From: Paenibacillus sp. NEAU-GSW1
Lineage (GTDB): Bacteria > Bacillota > Bacilli > Paenibacillales > Paenibacillaceae
Assembly (NCBI RefSeq): GCF_009737085.1
Contig: NZ_WOVL01000039.1
Coordinates: 1-38,641, forward strand
Direction: 5' to 3'
Length of the DNA: 38,641 nucleotides
Each line of letters starts with the position of its first letter. Position 1 is the stretch's first letter. Shown piece after piece: positions 1-8,200 of this stretch. Under the pieces are notes generated by a model that ran no database searches, was not told where the DNA came from, and saw nothing but the letters and a program-made list of their open reading frames with translations. The position numbers and the translations under genes were made by a program.

Positions 1-39
1 GTGGCTTTCGCTTGCCCATCATTTGCTGAAGAAAGCCAC
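1..39. other. hairpin at the window edge
   Basis: A perfect 9-bp inverted repeat (GTGGCTTTC at 1-9, GAAAGCCAC at 31-39) encloses a 21-nt loop. There is no T-run on the visible side, so it could be a terminator for a minus-strand transcript whose tail lies outside the window, or the edge of another element. The open frame across 1-216 has no ribosome binding site and crosses the repeat and a terminator, so I do not call a gene here. Confidence 0.35.
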
Positions 40-55
40 AAAGCATCAAAATCGA

Positions 56-95
56 AAAATAGTGTTGCAGGGATAGCTCTCTGCAACACTATTTT
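56..95 (-). terminator. terminator inside the left 112-bp repeat
   Basis: A 15-bp perfect stem (56-70 paired with 81-95) with a 10-nt loop has A/T tracts at its outer ends, so it can act in both directions. On the minus strand it would end the transcript of the small membrane-protein gene at 175-444. Confidence 0.75.
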
Positions 96-167
96 CATGA
101 ATACCGCTTCTTCAATTACTGATGCGAGCCGTTTTTTCAGCGAGCGAACCACTTTTGGGACGGCCTC
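56..167 (-). repeat. 112-bp repeat, left copy (inverted relative to 38406-38517)
   Basis: Read base by base, 56-167 is the exact reverse complement of 38406-38517, and identity stops abruptly on both sides. Each copy begins 4-8 nt after the stop codon of a small membrane-protein gene and ends in the same strong hairpin. It contains no plausible gene. It looks like a dispersed 3'-end or intergenic element that includes a terminator. Confidence 0.9.
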
Positions 168-174
168 TTTTGCT

Positions 175-444
175 CTAACGAGCGGCTTTACGCTTCACAT
201 AGCGGATAACCGATAGAACGATCATATAAATCACAAAGATAAGCGCAGCTAGCAGAAGAAATTCGACGGGGTTAAAATGCGCCACGACGAAATAGGAGTC
301 CCCATACTGAAACTCATCCGGGGCGGGACGAAACAACTCCATAACGGTCGACAGGTTTAAGACTCCCATTATAACTGCCGCATAATAAATGGCTGGCAGC
401 AATAAGGAAATCAGAATGCCTAACAGAATACTTTTTTTGCTCAT
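175..444 (-). CDS. small two-helix membrane protein, unknown function
   Basis: An 89-aa protein that I do not recognise. Two hydrophobic segments (about residues 6-30 and 58-80) are separated by a polar, acidic, aromatic loop containing RPAPDEFQYGDSY. The C-terminus is basic (RYVKRKAAR), which suggests it lies in the cytoplasm. I chose the ATG at 444 because the purine-rich site AAGGAAAGGGG lies just upstream; the longer reading from a GTG at 468 would place that site inside the gene. It follows the AlkD-like gene by 25 nt on the same strand and probably shares its transcript, ending at the hairpin in the 112-bp repeat. Confidence 0.7.
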   Translation of the reverse strand: MSKKSILLGILISLLLPAIYYAAVIMGVLNLSTVMELFRPAPDEFQYGDSYFVVAHFNPVEFLLLAALIFVIYMIVLSVIRYVKRKAAR

Positions 445-469
445 TGCGTTCCCCTTTCCTTCCACCACA

Positions 470-1177
470 CTAACACCTTACATGCTTGCGTTTAAAACCA
501 ATTTGGCCTTTATCTATCGCCTTCTGAATGTTAGCGGAAGTGCTCAAAAACTTGCTCTTTGGCGTGCCGCGGTTTACTTCGATCTGGCCTACTTCATTCA
601 CCGTCTCGATCGCCTGATCATGGAGCGGTTGGTAGGATACCGCCACCGTGTACAAGAAATTGCTCATCGCATATTTCGCTCGTTCAGGGGCATCGTGAAT
701 CGTATTTTTCACAAGCTCAAGCATCCCAGCGATTTTATCTTCGGAGAACTGGCTGTCCGGACGATTGCCAAGCAGCCAGCAGTAACAGCTCCAGCCCGCC
801 GACATTTTCAGCTCATCGCCGCTCGCAATCCATTTATCCGAAACCTCTTGCGCAATATCCGATTCCGACAAGGTTACAGCGACTACATAGTCCGAAAGCA
901 TATAGAAATAAGCGCCTTCCATCCAACGCTCATAATCTGCCTCCGTCATGACGTTCGGCTCCGCGATAACTCCGGCAAAGTACATGGCGTCATAATTTCC
1001 TGTAGCATAAAGCTCATTGGCCAGTGTCTGGTTCAGCTTTGTTTTTCGGAGGATCGGCTTCATCTGGCCGGTAGCCACGCCAAAAAGCGGCTCGTGCGCG
1101 CCATTGGACATATATATTTTTTTCGTGCGTTCCTTGCCTAGCGCTTCAAGCTCTTGCATGACCGATTCCAGATTCAC
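470..1177 (-). CDS. AlkD-like DNA alkylation repair family protein
   Basis: A 235-aa protein resembling the DNA_alkylation (AlkD-like, HEAT-repeat) family. Members remove alkylated bases or bind damaged DNA with a scaffold of paired helices. Supporting features are the N-terminal helix (VMQELEALGKERTKKIYMSNG), the GVATGQMKPI segment typical of the family start, a Trp/Met-rich middle (SAGWSCYCWLLGN) and a helical repeat pattern throughout; length fits the family. I chose the GTG at 1177 because AAAGGA lies about 10 nt upstream; the open frame extends to 1285 without a better site. The gene downstream (25 nt) is a small membrane protein. Whether the glycosylase activity is intact cannot be judged by eye. 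Confidence 0.8.
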   Translation of the reverse strand: MNLESVMQELEALGKERTKKIYMSNGAHEPLFGVATGQMKPILRKTKLNQTLANELYATGNYDAMYFAGVIAEPNVMTEADYERWMEGAYFYMLSDYVVAVTLSESDIAQEVSDKWIASGDELKMSAGWSCYCWLLGNRPDSQFSEDKIAGMLELVKNTIHDAPERAKYAMSNFLYTVAVSYQPLHDQAIETVNEVGQIEVNRGTPKSKFLSTSANIQKAIDKGQIGFKRKHVRC

Positions 1178-1242
1178 TGTTCGCACATCCTTTATTCTAG
1201 TTTGTCGTCGGGGACAAGCTTTCTTAAATTGAATATAACATA

Positions 1243-1282
1243 AAGCGGCCTTTGCCCTATACTTTCTGGAATAAGACCGCTT
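1243..1282 (-). terminator. possible terminator of the alpha/beta hydrolase gene
   Basis: AAGCGGCCTT (1243-1252) pairs with AAGACCGCTT (1273-1282) through one wobble, 14 nt after the hydrolase stop. On the minus strand the tail is only moderately T-rich; the run of five T follows on the plus side. Confidence 0.4.
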
Positions 1283-1295
1283 CAATTTTTCAGCT

Positions 1296-2144
1296 TTATT
1301 GTTTAACCTCTACGCGTCTGGCAGACATCAAGCGCTCTAGCCAATCCGTAATGGCATCCACCGCTTCCCTGTATCGCTGTCCCGCGAGCAAACCGGTATG
1401 TGTCGTGTTCCAAAGCCCTTTGTACTCCCCGCGAAGGAGCTTCGCCTGCGCCTGGCCCCGCCGTTCGTCATCCTCACTGTTGACCGCTCGAATGACCAGA
1501 CTTGGACAACCGATGGAGTGGCTGTCAATCGATATGCCATTTGATTCCGGGGAAAATATAAAAGCGTTAAATGCCTTGGCAGACTCTATCGCCAAATATT
1601 TATTTTGAAATGCAATATCATCCGCCGATTCATCTGCGCTTGCCAACTCTTCACGGATTGGGGCAGGCACTACGATTTCTGAAAACAACTGGCCTAACGA
1701 ATTATACGGCACAGCTTCATTGACTTCTCTGCTGACAACGGAATCGAGCAATACAAGACCGGCGATATCGACGGTTTCCGCCAGCTTCTCGCTTAATATT
1801 CCGCCCATGCTAAATCCGATTACGATTGGCGGTACACCGCATTCCACAATTGCCTGCATCACATCCTCAAGATAATCCTCAAAGGTAATCCGCGTCATAT
1901 CCATGTGCCTGCTTTTATAGTGGCTTCTCATGTTCATGACGAAGCAATTCCATCCCTTGCTTATAAAGTGAGGAATGTATTTGCTCCACATCCAGCTCCC
2001 TGTAAAAGCGCCGTGAACAAAAAGCAGAGGGGGCCTTTGTTGCCCGGACTCCGGAAGGATACCCTCAAAAATCTCTAAAAACAAATCATTCTCTCCGATA
2101 TATTTCACCGTATGCTCAGGCAGAGATTTCGTATAATCGTTCAT
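1296..2144 (-). CDS. alpha/beta hydrolase
   Basis: A 282-aa alpha/beta-hydrolase-fold protein, probably a cytoplasmic esterase or lipase-like enzyme of unknown substrate. It shows the oxyanion-hole motif HGAFTG (residues 44-49), the nucleophile elbow GFSMGG with Ser112, and a late catalytic His candidate in NTTHTG (His249). The acid residue is probably an Asp/Glu near 220-226. There is no signal peptide. The start is supported by GGAGG 8 nt upstream of the ATG. The gene lies 53 nt behind the MarR-type gene on the same strand. The gap holds a perfect palindrome identical in its arms to the one in the marR promoter, so MarR very likely controls this enzyme. Such MarR-hydrolase pairs are common in detoxification loci. 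Confidence 0.88.
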   Translation of the reverse strand: MNDYTKSLPEHTVKYIGENDLFLEIFEGILPESGQQRPPLLFVHGAFTGSWMWSKYIPHFISKGWNCFVMNMRSHYKSRHMDMTRITFEDYLEDVMQAIVECGVPPIVIGFSMGGILSEKLAETVDIAGLVLLDSVVSREVNEAVPYNSLGQLFSEIVVPAPIREELASADESADDIAFQNKYLAIESAKAFNAFIFSPESNGISIDSHSIGCPSLVIRAVNSEDDERRGQAQAKLLRGEYKGLWNTTHTGLLAGQRYREAVDAITDWLERLMSARRVEVKQ

Positions 2145-2166
2145 GTTTATAGCCTCCGGTCATTTT

Positions 2167-2180
2167 GTTTGATATCAAAC
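2167..2180. promoter_or_regulatory. MarR operator upstream of the hydrolase gene
   Basis: GTTTGATATCAAAC is a perfect 14-bp palindrome 23 bp before the hydrolase start. The same arms (GTTTGA-N2-TCAAAC) recur at 2633-2646 in the marR promoter. Assignment to the neighbouring MarR protein is inferred from this shared motif and position. Confidence 0.65.
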
Positions 2181-2197
2181 TATTTGCCGAAAAAAAT

Positions 2198-2620
2198 TTA
2201 AAAGTTGTTATATATCTTTTTTAAAATAGCAAGCAAATCCGCTTTTTCTTTATCTGTGATGTTCGAGTAGAATACGTCCAGCATTTCTTGCGATATGGTT
2301 TCAAAGACCGTTTCCAGCTCACTCCCCTTTGGGGTCAATGCCACGTAAACAACCCTCGTGTCCGCCGTGTCCCGTTCCTTCGTCACAAAGCCAAGACGAA
2401 CCAACTTATCGACAAGCGCAGTAACTGTGGATTTATCCTTTCCGATTTTTTTGGAAATATCCGCCATTGTCAGTCTAGACGACTTGAAGAGCGAATAGAT
2501 GATATCGCCATGTGAAGTGCCGATACCGTTCATCCCATGCTGTTCCATTTCTAATACGATAAAGCGATTTACTTTTTCTCTGATCTTGGAGATTAACGAA
2601 ATGGCGTCTCTAGTTTCCAT
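2198..2620 (-). CDS. MarR-family transcriptional regulator
   Basis: A 140-aa winged-helix repressor of the MarR family, which typically binds a palindrome as a dimer and is released by small phenolic or oxidising ligands. The recognition region reads SSRLTMADISKKIGKDKSTVTALVDKLVRLGFV, followed by the wing (RDTADTRVVYVALTPKG) and C-terminal dimerisation helices. I chose the ATG at 2620. The open frame extends to a TTG at 2644, but this would start inside the -10/-35 spacer of a consensus promoter. No Shine-Dalgarno precedes the ATG, and the predicted transcription start falls on its A, so translation may be leaderless. It probably represses itself and the hydrolase gene downstream. Confidence 0.88.
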   Translation of the reverse strand: METRDAISLISKIREKVNRFIVLEMEQHGMNGIGTSHGDIIYSLFKSSRLTMADISKKIGKDKSTVTALVDKLVRLGFVTKERDTADTRVVYVALTPKGSELETVFETISQEMLDVFYSNITDKEKADLLAILKKIYNNF

Positions 2621-2626
2621 ATCCGC

Positions 2627-2655
2627 ATTATAGTTTGATGTCAAACAATTGTCAA
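2627..2655 (-). promoter_or_regulatory. marR promoter with MarR operator in the spacer
   Basis: On the minus strand: TTGACA (2655-2650), a 17-bp spacer, TATAAT (2632-2627), a full sigma-A consensus. The spacer contains GTTTGACATCAAAC (2633-2646), so a bound repressor would block RNA polymerase. A further half-site overlaps the -35. Transcription should begin near 2620, at the start codon. Confidence 0.75.
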
Positions 2656-2656
2656 A

Positions 2657-3037
2657 CTAATTCAAGCGATGCACCATTTCGTATTTATTGCCGCAAGGAT
2701 CCTCGAAGTAGACGGCATAATACGTTGGACTTATCGGAAACAGCCTGGGACCGTCATTAATCGTCCCCCCGGCTTGCTTTACCAGCGAAGCGATACGATC
2801 CACTTCCTCCCGATCTTTCCCCCAGAAGCCGGTCAGATTCTCATTGGGCTTATGAACACGGTCCTCCGTAATGGCAAAATAAGCGGCGCTAGGCAATTCG
2901 CCGTCGGCGGCAAACACTTTCCAATTGGCGCTATGGAAGCTACGGGTAAAACCCAGTTCCGGCAAAAGCTGTTCGTAAAAAGGCAAAACACTTCCCAAAT
3001 CGTTTACTCGAAGATCGATATGGCTGAATCTATTCAT
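2657..3037 (-). CDS. VOC (glyoxalase/bleomycin-resistance) family protein
   Basis: A 126-aa protein of the vicinal oxygen chelate superfamily, small metalloproteins built of paired beta-alpha-beta-beta-beta units. It has the opening FSHIDLRVNDLGSVLPFYEQLL, with the first metal-ligand position at His7, and the closing YAVYFEDPCGNKYEMVH with the Glu ligand position. The ATG at 3037 overlaps no neighbour. The gene follows the SRPBCC gene by 17 nt in an apparent tetR - SRPBCC - VOC operon. Substrate unknown; members range from glyoxalases to antibiotic-binding proteins. Confidence 0.85.
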   Translation of the reverse strand: MNRFSHIDLRVNDLGSVLPFYEQLLPELGFTRSFHSANWKVFAADGELPSAAYFAITEDRVHKPNENLTGFWGKDREEVDRIASLVKQAGGTINDGPRLFPISPTYYAVYFEDPCGNKYEMVHRLN

Positions 3038-3054
3038 TCGTTATTCTCCCCTTC

Positions 3055-3492
3055 TTATTTGATTAGCGCGTCGGCTAACTTGCCCAACACGTCTTCCCAG
3101 TACAGCTTCATCTGTTCCCGTGTGCCGGGATGATCCAGATTTTCTTGATGAAAGCTGATCGTCGTTTTGCCCGGTTTGTCGGACAGGAGCCGGATTTGCA
3201 AGGTCGAAGGCTTCTCCCAATCCTTCTTCCCCCACTTTAAACGCAACTGCCGCAATGGCTTGACGACTCTTAATTGCCCCGACACGCCTTCAGCAGATGT
3301 AAACGACTCGCCCTCCGTCCACGTCAGAAGCGGTACGGTTCCGATCCATAATGTTAATCCCTCAGGTGAGGTAAGAAACGCCCAGGCTTCTTCCGGCGAT
3401 ACCGGAAGCGTCCTCCTTACACCAATCTGAAAGCCTGCCGATGCGGTTTGGCCTACAACCTTCTTCGCAGTAAACTGTTGCTTATTATCCAA
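3055..3492 (-). CDS. SRPBCC / AHSA1-like domain protein
   Basis: A 145-aa START-like (SRPBCC, activator-of-Hsp90-ATPase-1 type) ligand-binding protein. Signature segments are RRTLPVSPEEAWAFLTSPEGLTLWIG near the N-terminus, the GESFTSAEG...GQLRVVKPLRQLRLKW strands, and a C-terminal helix (REQMKLYWEDVLGKLADAL). The open frame runs back to 3639 inside tetR, but AGGAGG (3498-3503) sits 7 nt before a TTG at 3492, which I take as the start. It lies 26 nt after tetR and 17 nt before the VOC gene. Function is not predictable beyond binding a small hydrophobic ligand. Confidence 0.82.
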   Translation of the reverse strand: MDNKQQFTAKKVVGQTASAGFQIGVRRTLPVSPEEAWAFLTSPEGLTLWIGTVPLLTWTEGESFTSAEGVSGQLRVVKPLRQLRLKWGKKDWEKPSTLQIRLLSDKPGKTTISFHQENLDHPGTREQMKLYWEDVLGKLADALIK

Positions 3493-3518
3493 TAGAATGC
3501 CTCCTATCAGCCTCTTCG

Positions 3519-4106
3519 TTACGGGGTTAACCCTCTTGCGAATAGCTCCACACTCGAATGCATGAAATTTTGCATAGTCACCGTAGAAATCGGAGACTCG
3601 GTAAACAGCTGCGACATAAACGCTCCGTAATTCATCCACATAAACGTAATTGCCTGCGTTTCGGCATCGGCAGCAATGAGCTTGTTCTGTCTCTGCATCT
3701 CTGTAAAATAATCCGTTAACAATGCAAGCAGTTTCCGCGGATGCTGCTGCGCCCTCTCCCGGATGCCGGCCAAATCGTTATCTCCCAGCACGATAAGGAA
3801 CAGCTTGCGGTTGCGGCTCATCATTTCCTGATACGTTTGGCTAATCATGAGCAAATCCGCGCGCAAATCCCAAACGATCTTCTCCTCAAAGAGACTGGCC
3901 ATTTCCACCGAGTAGTGAAAATGTTGAACCGCGTTCTCCAGCAGGTTCAGCTTGTTGCCAAAATTGCGGAACAGCGTCATTTCACTAACGCCGGCGGCTG
4001 CTGCGATCTCCTTCGTGGATACGCCCTTATAGCCTTTTTCTGCCATTAAGTCGATGGCTGCCAGCATTAATTTGCTTTTATTGTCTAATGTCTGCGTATG
4101 TTCCAC
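3519..4106 (-). CDS. TetR-family transcriptional regulator
   Basis: A 195-aa TetR/AcrR-type repressor. The N-terminal helix-turn-helix reads MLAAIDLMAEKGYKGVSTKEIAAAAGVSEMTLFRNFGNK (about residues 13-50); the rest is an all-helical ligand-binding domain ending in SSVELFARGLTP. I chose the GTG at 4106 with AAGGTG six nt upstream; the frame extends to 4157 but that would start inside the operator. It is the first gene of a tight operon with an SRPBCC and a VOC protein, so those are its likely targets. Ligand unknown. Confidence 0.87.
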   Translation of the reverse strand: MEHTQTLDNKSKLMLAAIDLMAEKGYKGVSTKEIAAAAGVSEMTLFRNFGNKLNLLENAVQHFHYSVEMASLFEEKIVWDLRADLLMISQTYQEMMSRNRKLFLIVLGDNDLAGIRERAQQHPRKLLALLTDYFTEMQRQNKLIAADAETQAITFMWMNYGAFMSQLFTESPISTVTMQNFMHSSVELFARGLTP

Positions 4107-4139
4107 GGCAATCACCTTTTCTGAGTGGAAAATGTTATA

Positions 4140-4155
4140 GTTAGTACTCACTAAC
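4140..4155. promoter_or_regulatory. operator palindrome upstream of tetR
   Basis: GTTAGT-N4-ACTAAC is a perfect inverted repeat directly upstream of the tetR-SRPBCC-VOC operon, in an AT-rich region with a candidate -35 (TTGAAA) and two possible -10 elements on the minus strand. The position suggests autoregulation; the exact promoter is ambiguous. Confidence 0.6.
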
Positions 4156-4204
4156 ATTATCTATTTATACAATATCCATAATTTTCAACCCTGTCAACCT
4201 GAGC

Positions 4205-4238
4205 GAAAAAAATAAAGGCCGTCCTAAAGGACAGCCCC
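4205..4238 (-). terminator. rho-independent terminator
   Basis: On the minus strand GGCTGTCC-TTTA-GGACGGCC (one internal mismatch) is followed by TTTATTTTTTT. It would end transcripts coming from the 4325-4453 frame or the membrane-protein gene at 4518-5066. Confidence 0.75.
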
Positions 4239-4324
4239 AGAGTATTAGTCTTGTTGCCCAAGTATCGAAGCACCGGGGAATAAAATTGGAAATCGGTAAA
4301 GTTATAATGTTCCATCCTTTGGAT

Positions 4325-4453
4325 TTAGATTTGAAGCCCTCCGACTGCCCTTGCTTCTTGGATCGCCTGCGCTTCAGCTTCAAAATGCAGTTTAATCGGC
4401 TGAGGAATGTCTTCGCCGGACTCCTCATTTACCCATGAGAGGTGAGCATTCAT
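4325..4453 (-). CDS. possible 42-aa ORF or gene remnant
   Basis: An open frame encoding a hydrophilic, acidic peptide that starts MNAHLSWVNEESGEDIPQPI and contains an amphipathic stretch (EAEAQAIQEARAVGG). No clear Shine-Dalgarno is visible. The evidence for it is only its protein-like composition and its place between an upstream gene and a good terminator on the same strand. It may be the surviving part of a larger gene. The overlapping 87-aa frame on the same strand is rich in Lys/Arg/Ser and looks random. Confidence 0.3.
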   Translation of the reverse strand: MNAHLSWVNEESGEDIPQPIKLHFEAEAQAIQEARAVGGLQI

Positions 4454-4517
4454 GAACATAACTTTAAAACGAAGGAAACTTTGTTTACATTTGGTTTAAG
4501 AAGCTAAAGATTGTGCT

Positions 4518-5066
4518 CTAGAAAAAGATATTAAAGAAAGCATAGATAAGAGCAATGATCCCGAATACGACCAGTATCGCTTTCCACTTCGGCGTATCCC
4601 CAGTCGAAAAGTAACTGTTCACGGCCTCGCTCCGAACTAGATACCAGAGAATTAGACCGTTCCACACTGCTCGTATGCCGTACTTCAAGTAGTAGCTCCC
4701 TGCCCCATTTTCAGGTGCGCCTACCTGACTTATGATATCCTGTATCGAGATGATTGCAGTGAGATTACGAGAGATGGCGTATGCGAAATAAAACACGGCG
4801 AGCCACCATCCCCATTTCTTACCGAGAAAAGTTCCAATTCCGCTTGCAATTCCAAGCAAGCCTAAGAAAGCAATCGCAACTTGGATCAGCACTCCGGAAA
4901 AGCCGAGCTCTGCCAAAAACTTGCTTAATGATGCGAATGTAATTAGCTGGACAACGACTAAGGAGCCGCCACCGAGAATAAGCAGAATAGCAAGCAGCGT
5001 AACGCTAAAAGGTCTGTCGTAGTTATATTCCATTACTTCATGGCTCGCTGGCCGATTCTCATACAT
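4518..5066 (-). CDS. four-helix membrane protein, unknown function
   Basis: A 182-aa integral membrane protein that I cannot assign to a named family. After a polar N-terminus (about 18 residues) come hydrophobic segments at roughly 19-45, 58-82, 86-107 and 132-146, and a C-terminal one at 163-182 ending in AFFNIFF. Gly-rich turns such as GLLGIASGIGTFLGKKWGWW resemble small DUF-type proteins of Bacilli. GGAGCGG upstream of the ATG at 5066 supports the start. It stands alone, between the S-layer terminator and the small frame at 4325-4453. Confidence 0.75.
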   Translation of the reverse strand: MYENRPASHEVMEYNYDRPFSVTLLAILLILGGGSLVVVQLITFASLSKFLAELGFSGVLIQVAIAFLGLLGIASGIGTFLGKKWGWWLAVFYFAYAISRNLTAIISIQDIISQVGAPENGAGSYYLKYGIRAVWNGLILWYLVRSEAVNSYFSTGDTPKWKAILVVFGIIALIYAFFNIFF

Positions 5067-5180
5067 GCTATTACCGCTCCTAATATGGTTTTTTATTACA
5101 TTATTCTACAATTTCTCCGCTTCACCTGCTTTGACAAAGGGGAATTTTGTTAAAATATTAGCCTTGCTTGGAGACAAACG

Positions 5181-5214
5181 AAAAGAGACCGTCAGCTTTC
5201 GACGGTCTCTTTTT
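5181..5214. terminator. bidirectional terminator after the SLH gene
   Basis: AAAAGAGACCGTC (5181-5193) pairs with GACGGTCTCTTTTT around a 7-nt loop, with A- and T-tracts on both sides, 13 nt after the stop of the SLH-protein gene. Confidence 0.88.
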
Positions 5215-5226
5215 GGGCAGTCCTTT

Positions 5227-8200
5227 TCACTTCACGATCAGCTCAACCTCGCCGCTGAGGTAATAATGCGCCTCGAAATTTTGCGCAGCGGAACGGATGA
5301 AGCCTGCCGCCCAATGGGTAGCCGGCACGTCGGTCCAAGTTGGACCTCCTTCCGCAAGCGACGGTCGGCCAAACACGAGGTTCAGTACCCTAATCGCGTG
5401 GGCGCGCGTCATTTTGTCATCCGGGCTGGGAGTGCCGTCCGTGTAATCCCGCATCCAGCCTAGCTGCTCGGTGGCAGATAGCGCCTCGGAAGCCCAATGG
5501 GAACCCTGGGAGCCTGCCGAACCGGAAACCTCAACCTCGCGCCACCGCACGAGTACAGCAGCCATCTCCCCCCGCGTCAGCGTGTCGTTCGGACGGAACA
5601 GTCCGCCCGATCCGCCGTTCATCCAGCCGGCAGCGGACACATATTTGATGGCCTCAGCTGCCCAATGGCTTTGCGGCACATCGCTAAATACCGCAGCATC
5701 ACTGCTTTCTGCAGCTTCGTACCCTTCAGCTTTAGACAGCTTCATGATAAGCGCAGCCAGCTCTGCTCGCGTTAATAACCGCGACGGAGCAAAGCTGCCG
5801 TCGGCGTTACCGTTAATGTAGCTCTCGTACTTAACCGTTACAGGCTCAGCTTGCAGGACGGCAGCACGGCCCGAAGCGCCGGCATCGAACGCAATGCCCG
5901 TTGCTTGCCCTTTCGAATCATATCGAATAGTGCCCGCTGCGATCGCCTTCGTTTCAACACCGCTTTCCAAGAAGACGGCGAGCTTGCGCAGAGCCGCCGC
6001 ATCAAATCCATCCGGTAAAGAAACAATCAGCGAATCCTCTGTAGTTGTATTTACTGCATTTGTTGCAAACGCAATCGGAACGCCTGCGAGCTTCAGTTTC
6101 CACTCCCTCGATGCCGTTAAAGCTGCTCCGCTAAGCAGTTGCTCCGTATCCGCTTGCTGGCGAAGCGCTCTCAGCTGCACCTTCAGCTCGCCGCCTCCGT
6201 CAGCGGAAGAGCCGGCTGGCAGTTCATATAGAGCATCGCCAATATCAAGCGTCAGCTTAATGTTTCGCTCCTTCAGCTGCGACTGCGCTTTTGCCGACAG
6301 CGTGAGCGTAACGGCATCGATCTGCGGCGCCGATCCGCCGTACGGTCCGATGCGCAGCTCGTTCTCGCCGTTTGCCTGAGAAAGAGCGATAATTTCCGAA
6401 GCATCATCCAGCTTCAAATCATAGGTGTTCGTTCCATCTGATCCGCTGGCGATCGTTTCATTTAGTCCCTCTGTCTCCTTGCCGTTCAGCTCCGCAATAA
6501 ACACATTATTTGGCGCAATTCCGGAGGAAACCGTTCCTTCACGGGTAGCTTCAATTATATAGGTCCGTACAACAGACGTAAGCTCGGCCGTTACGACGAC
6601 ACGAATCGTATTGACGCCTGTGCGAAGCTTTACCGAGGTGGAAGAGCCTGCGGCAAGGGGCTTACCGTTTACCGTTACGGATGCAGCACCGTCAGCCGCT
6701 TCAGCCATCAATAGAATGGACTGTACGTTAGAGCCTGCTTGCAGCGTATAACTCAGCTGCTGAGGAGCAAACGCCGGCGACAGCGAAAGCGCCTCTTCCG
6801 CGCCGGTCATCACGGCAAGCACAGCAAGATCCGCATTGGCACTCCGAATATTATCAATATCAATTGTTTCAATTGTCTCGTTGCCTGCCAGATCGCGAGC
6901 GTAGACCGTATAAGTCCCGTTGGCAGTTGCATCGAACTGCATCTCAGCCGTAATATCTTCACTTATGCCTTCGCGGAAAAAGCCGACCGGCAAATTCCCA
7001 ACCGCCCACAAGACTGCTTCTATTCCATTCCCAGCGCCCACTGCGGATACCTCTATCGACACTGTAACTTTCTCGGCAGGCTCCGTAGTCTCGGGTTCAA
7101 GCTCTAGCGCGGGACCATCGGTTATAATGTTCGTTACATTAATTTGCCTGATCGTTTCATTACCTGCATTGTCAAATGCAATGACCGTGTATGTCCCGTT
7201 GGATTCGGCTATAAACTCGCCGTCCTCCACCTCGCTGGAAGGCCACGGGCTGTCCGGCTCTGGTTCGGTTGCAGACCAAAGCACTTCGCTTATGCCGCTG
7301 CCGGTGTCTTCCGCATCTACCGTAACGGTCACGTATTCGTTGGTCAGTCCGGTAATATCCGGCGTCAATGTCACCGTCGGCGCTGTGCGGTCAATATTCG
7401 CAATGTCGATGGTCGATACAGTCTCGTTGCCGGCGATATCCCGCGCGTAAACCGAGTATCGTCCATTCTCGTCGCCTTCGAATTCTAAATCAGCAAGCGC
7501 ATCCTGTCCGCCGCCCCCTGCGAAGAAAGCCGCCGTCTCTTCACCCTCCGCCCAGCGGAGCGCAGCAAGCGTATTGCCTTCATCTTCTCCGATGGCTTGC
7601 GCTTCAATGCCGACGTACACGGAATCTTGCGTCGGCCCTTCCGGAGAACGCGTAAGCGTAATTTCCGGCGCCTGCTTGAACACATTCGACACAGTTAGCG
7701 TCGTTAGCGCATAGTTGCCGGCGGTATCTTCTGCATAAACCGAATAAGTGCCGTTTGAAGCTGCCGAAAATTGATCGGTAAATGTTGTTCCGTTGCCCGC
7801 TTGAAAATAGGCCGCCGTTTGCGTTCCTAAAGACCATAGCAGCTTGCTGACTGCAACATTATCGGCAGCAGCCGCTGTAACCGTAATGTCCGTGTTGGTC
7901 GGCGTGATCGTGCTTGCCGATAATGCAACGGTCGGTGCCGTACGGTCAATGCCCGAGACGGTTACAGAAATCAACGCATGATTGCCGATTTGATCACGGG
8001 CGTATATGGAATAGGTTCCGTTGGCAGTCGCTGTGAAGCTGTCCGCGAATACGGTTCCTTGCGTTAAGAAGTAAGCTGCGGTTTGCGTTCCGGCTGCCCA
8101 TTTAGTCAGTGCAACGCCGCTTCCCGCATCACTCGCCGTTACTTCTACCGTAACATTCGCATTGGTCGCGCCGGCGGGAGACAGGGAGCTGGAAAGGGCA

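Noticed and set aside
389..1141. 250-aa plus-strand frame over the AlkD-like gene
   Set aside because: Shadow of the minus-strand gene; no ribosome binding site or family motif.
4165..4428. 87-aa minus-strand frame next to tetR
   Set aside because: It runs through a terminator and towards the TetR operator, lacks a ribosome binding site, and its composition looks random.
7680..8200. Tandem DNA repeats in the SLH-protein gene
   Set aside because: The Ig-like repeats are clear at protein level, but the DNA of the units has diverged, so this is not a recent tandem duplication.
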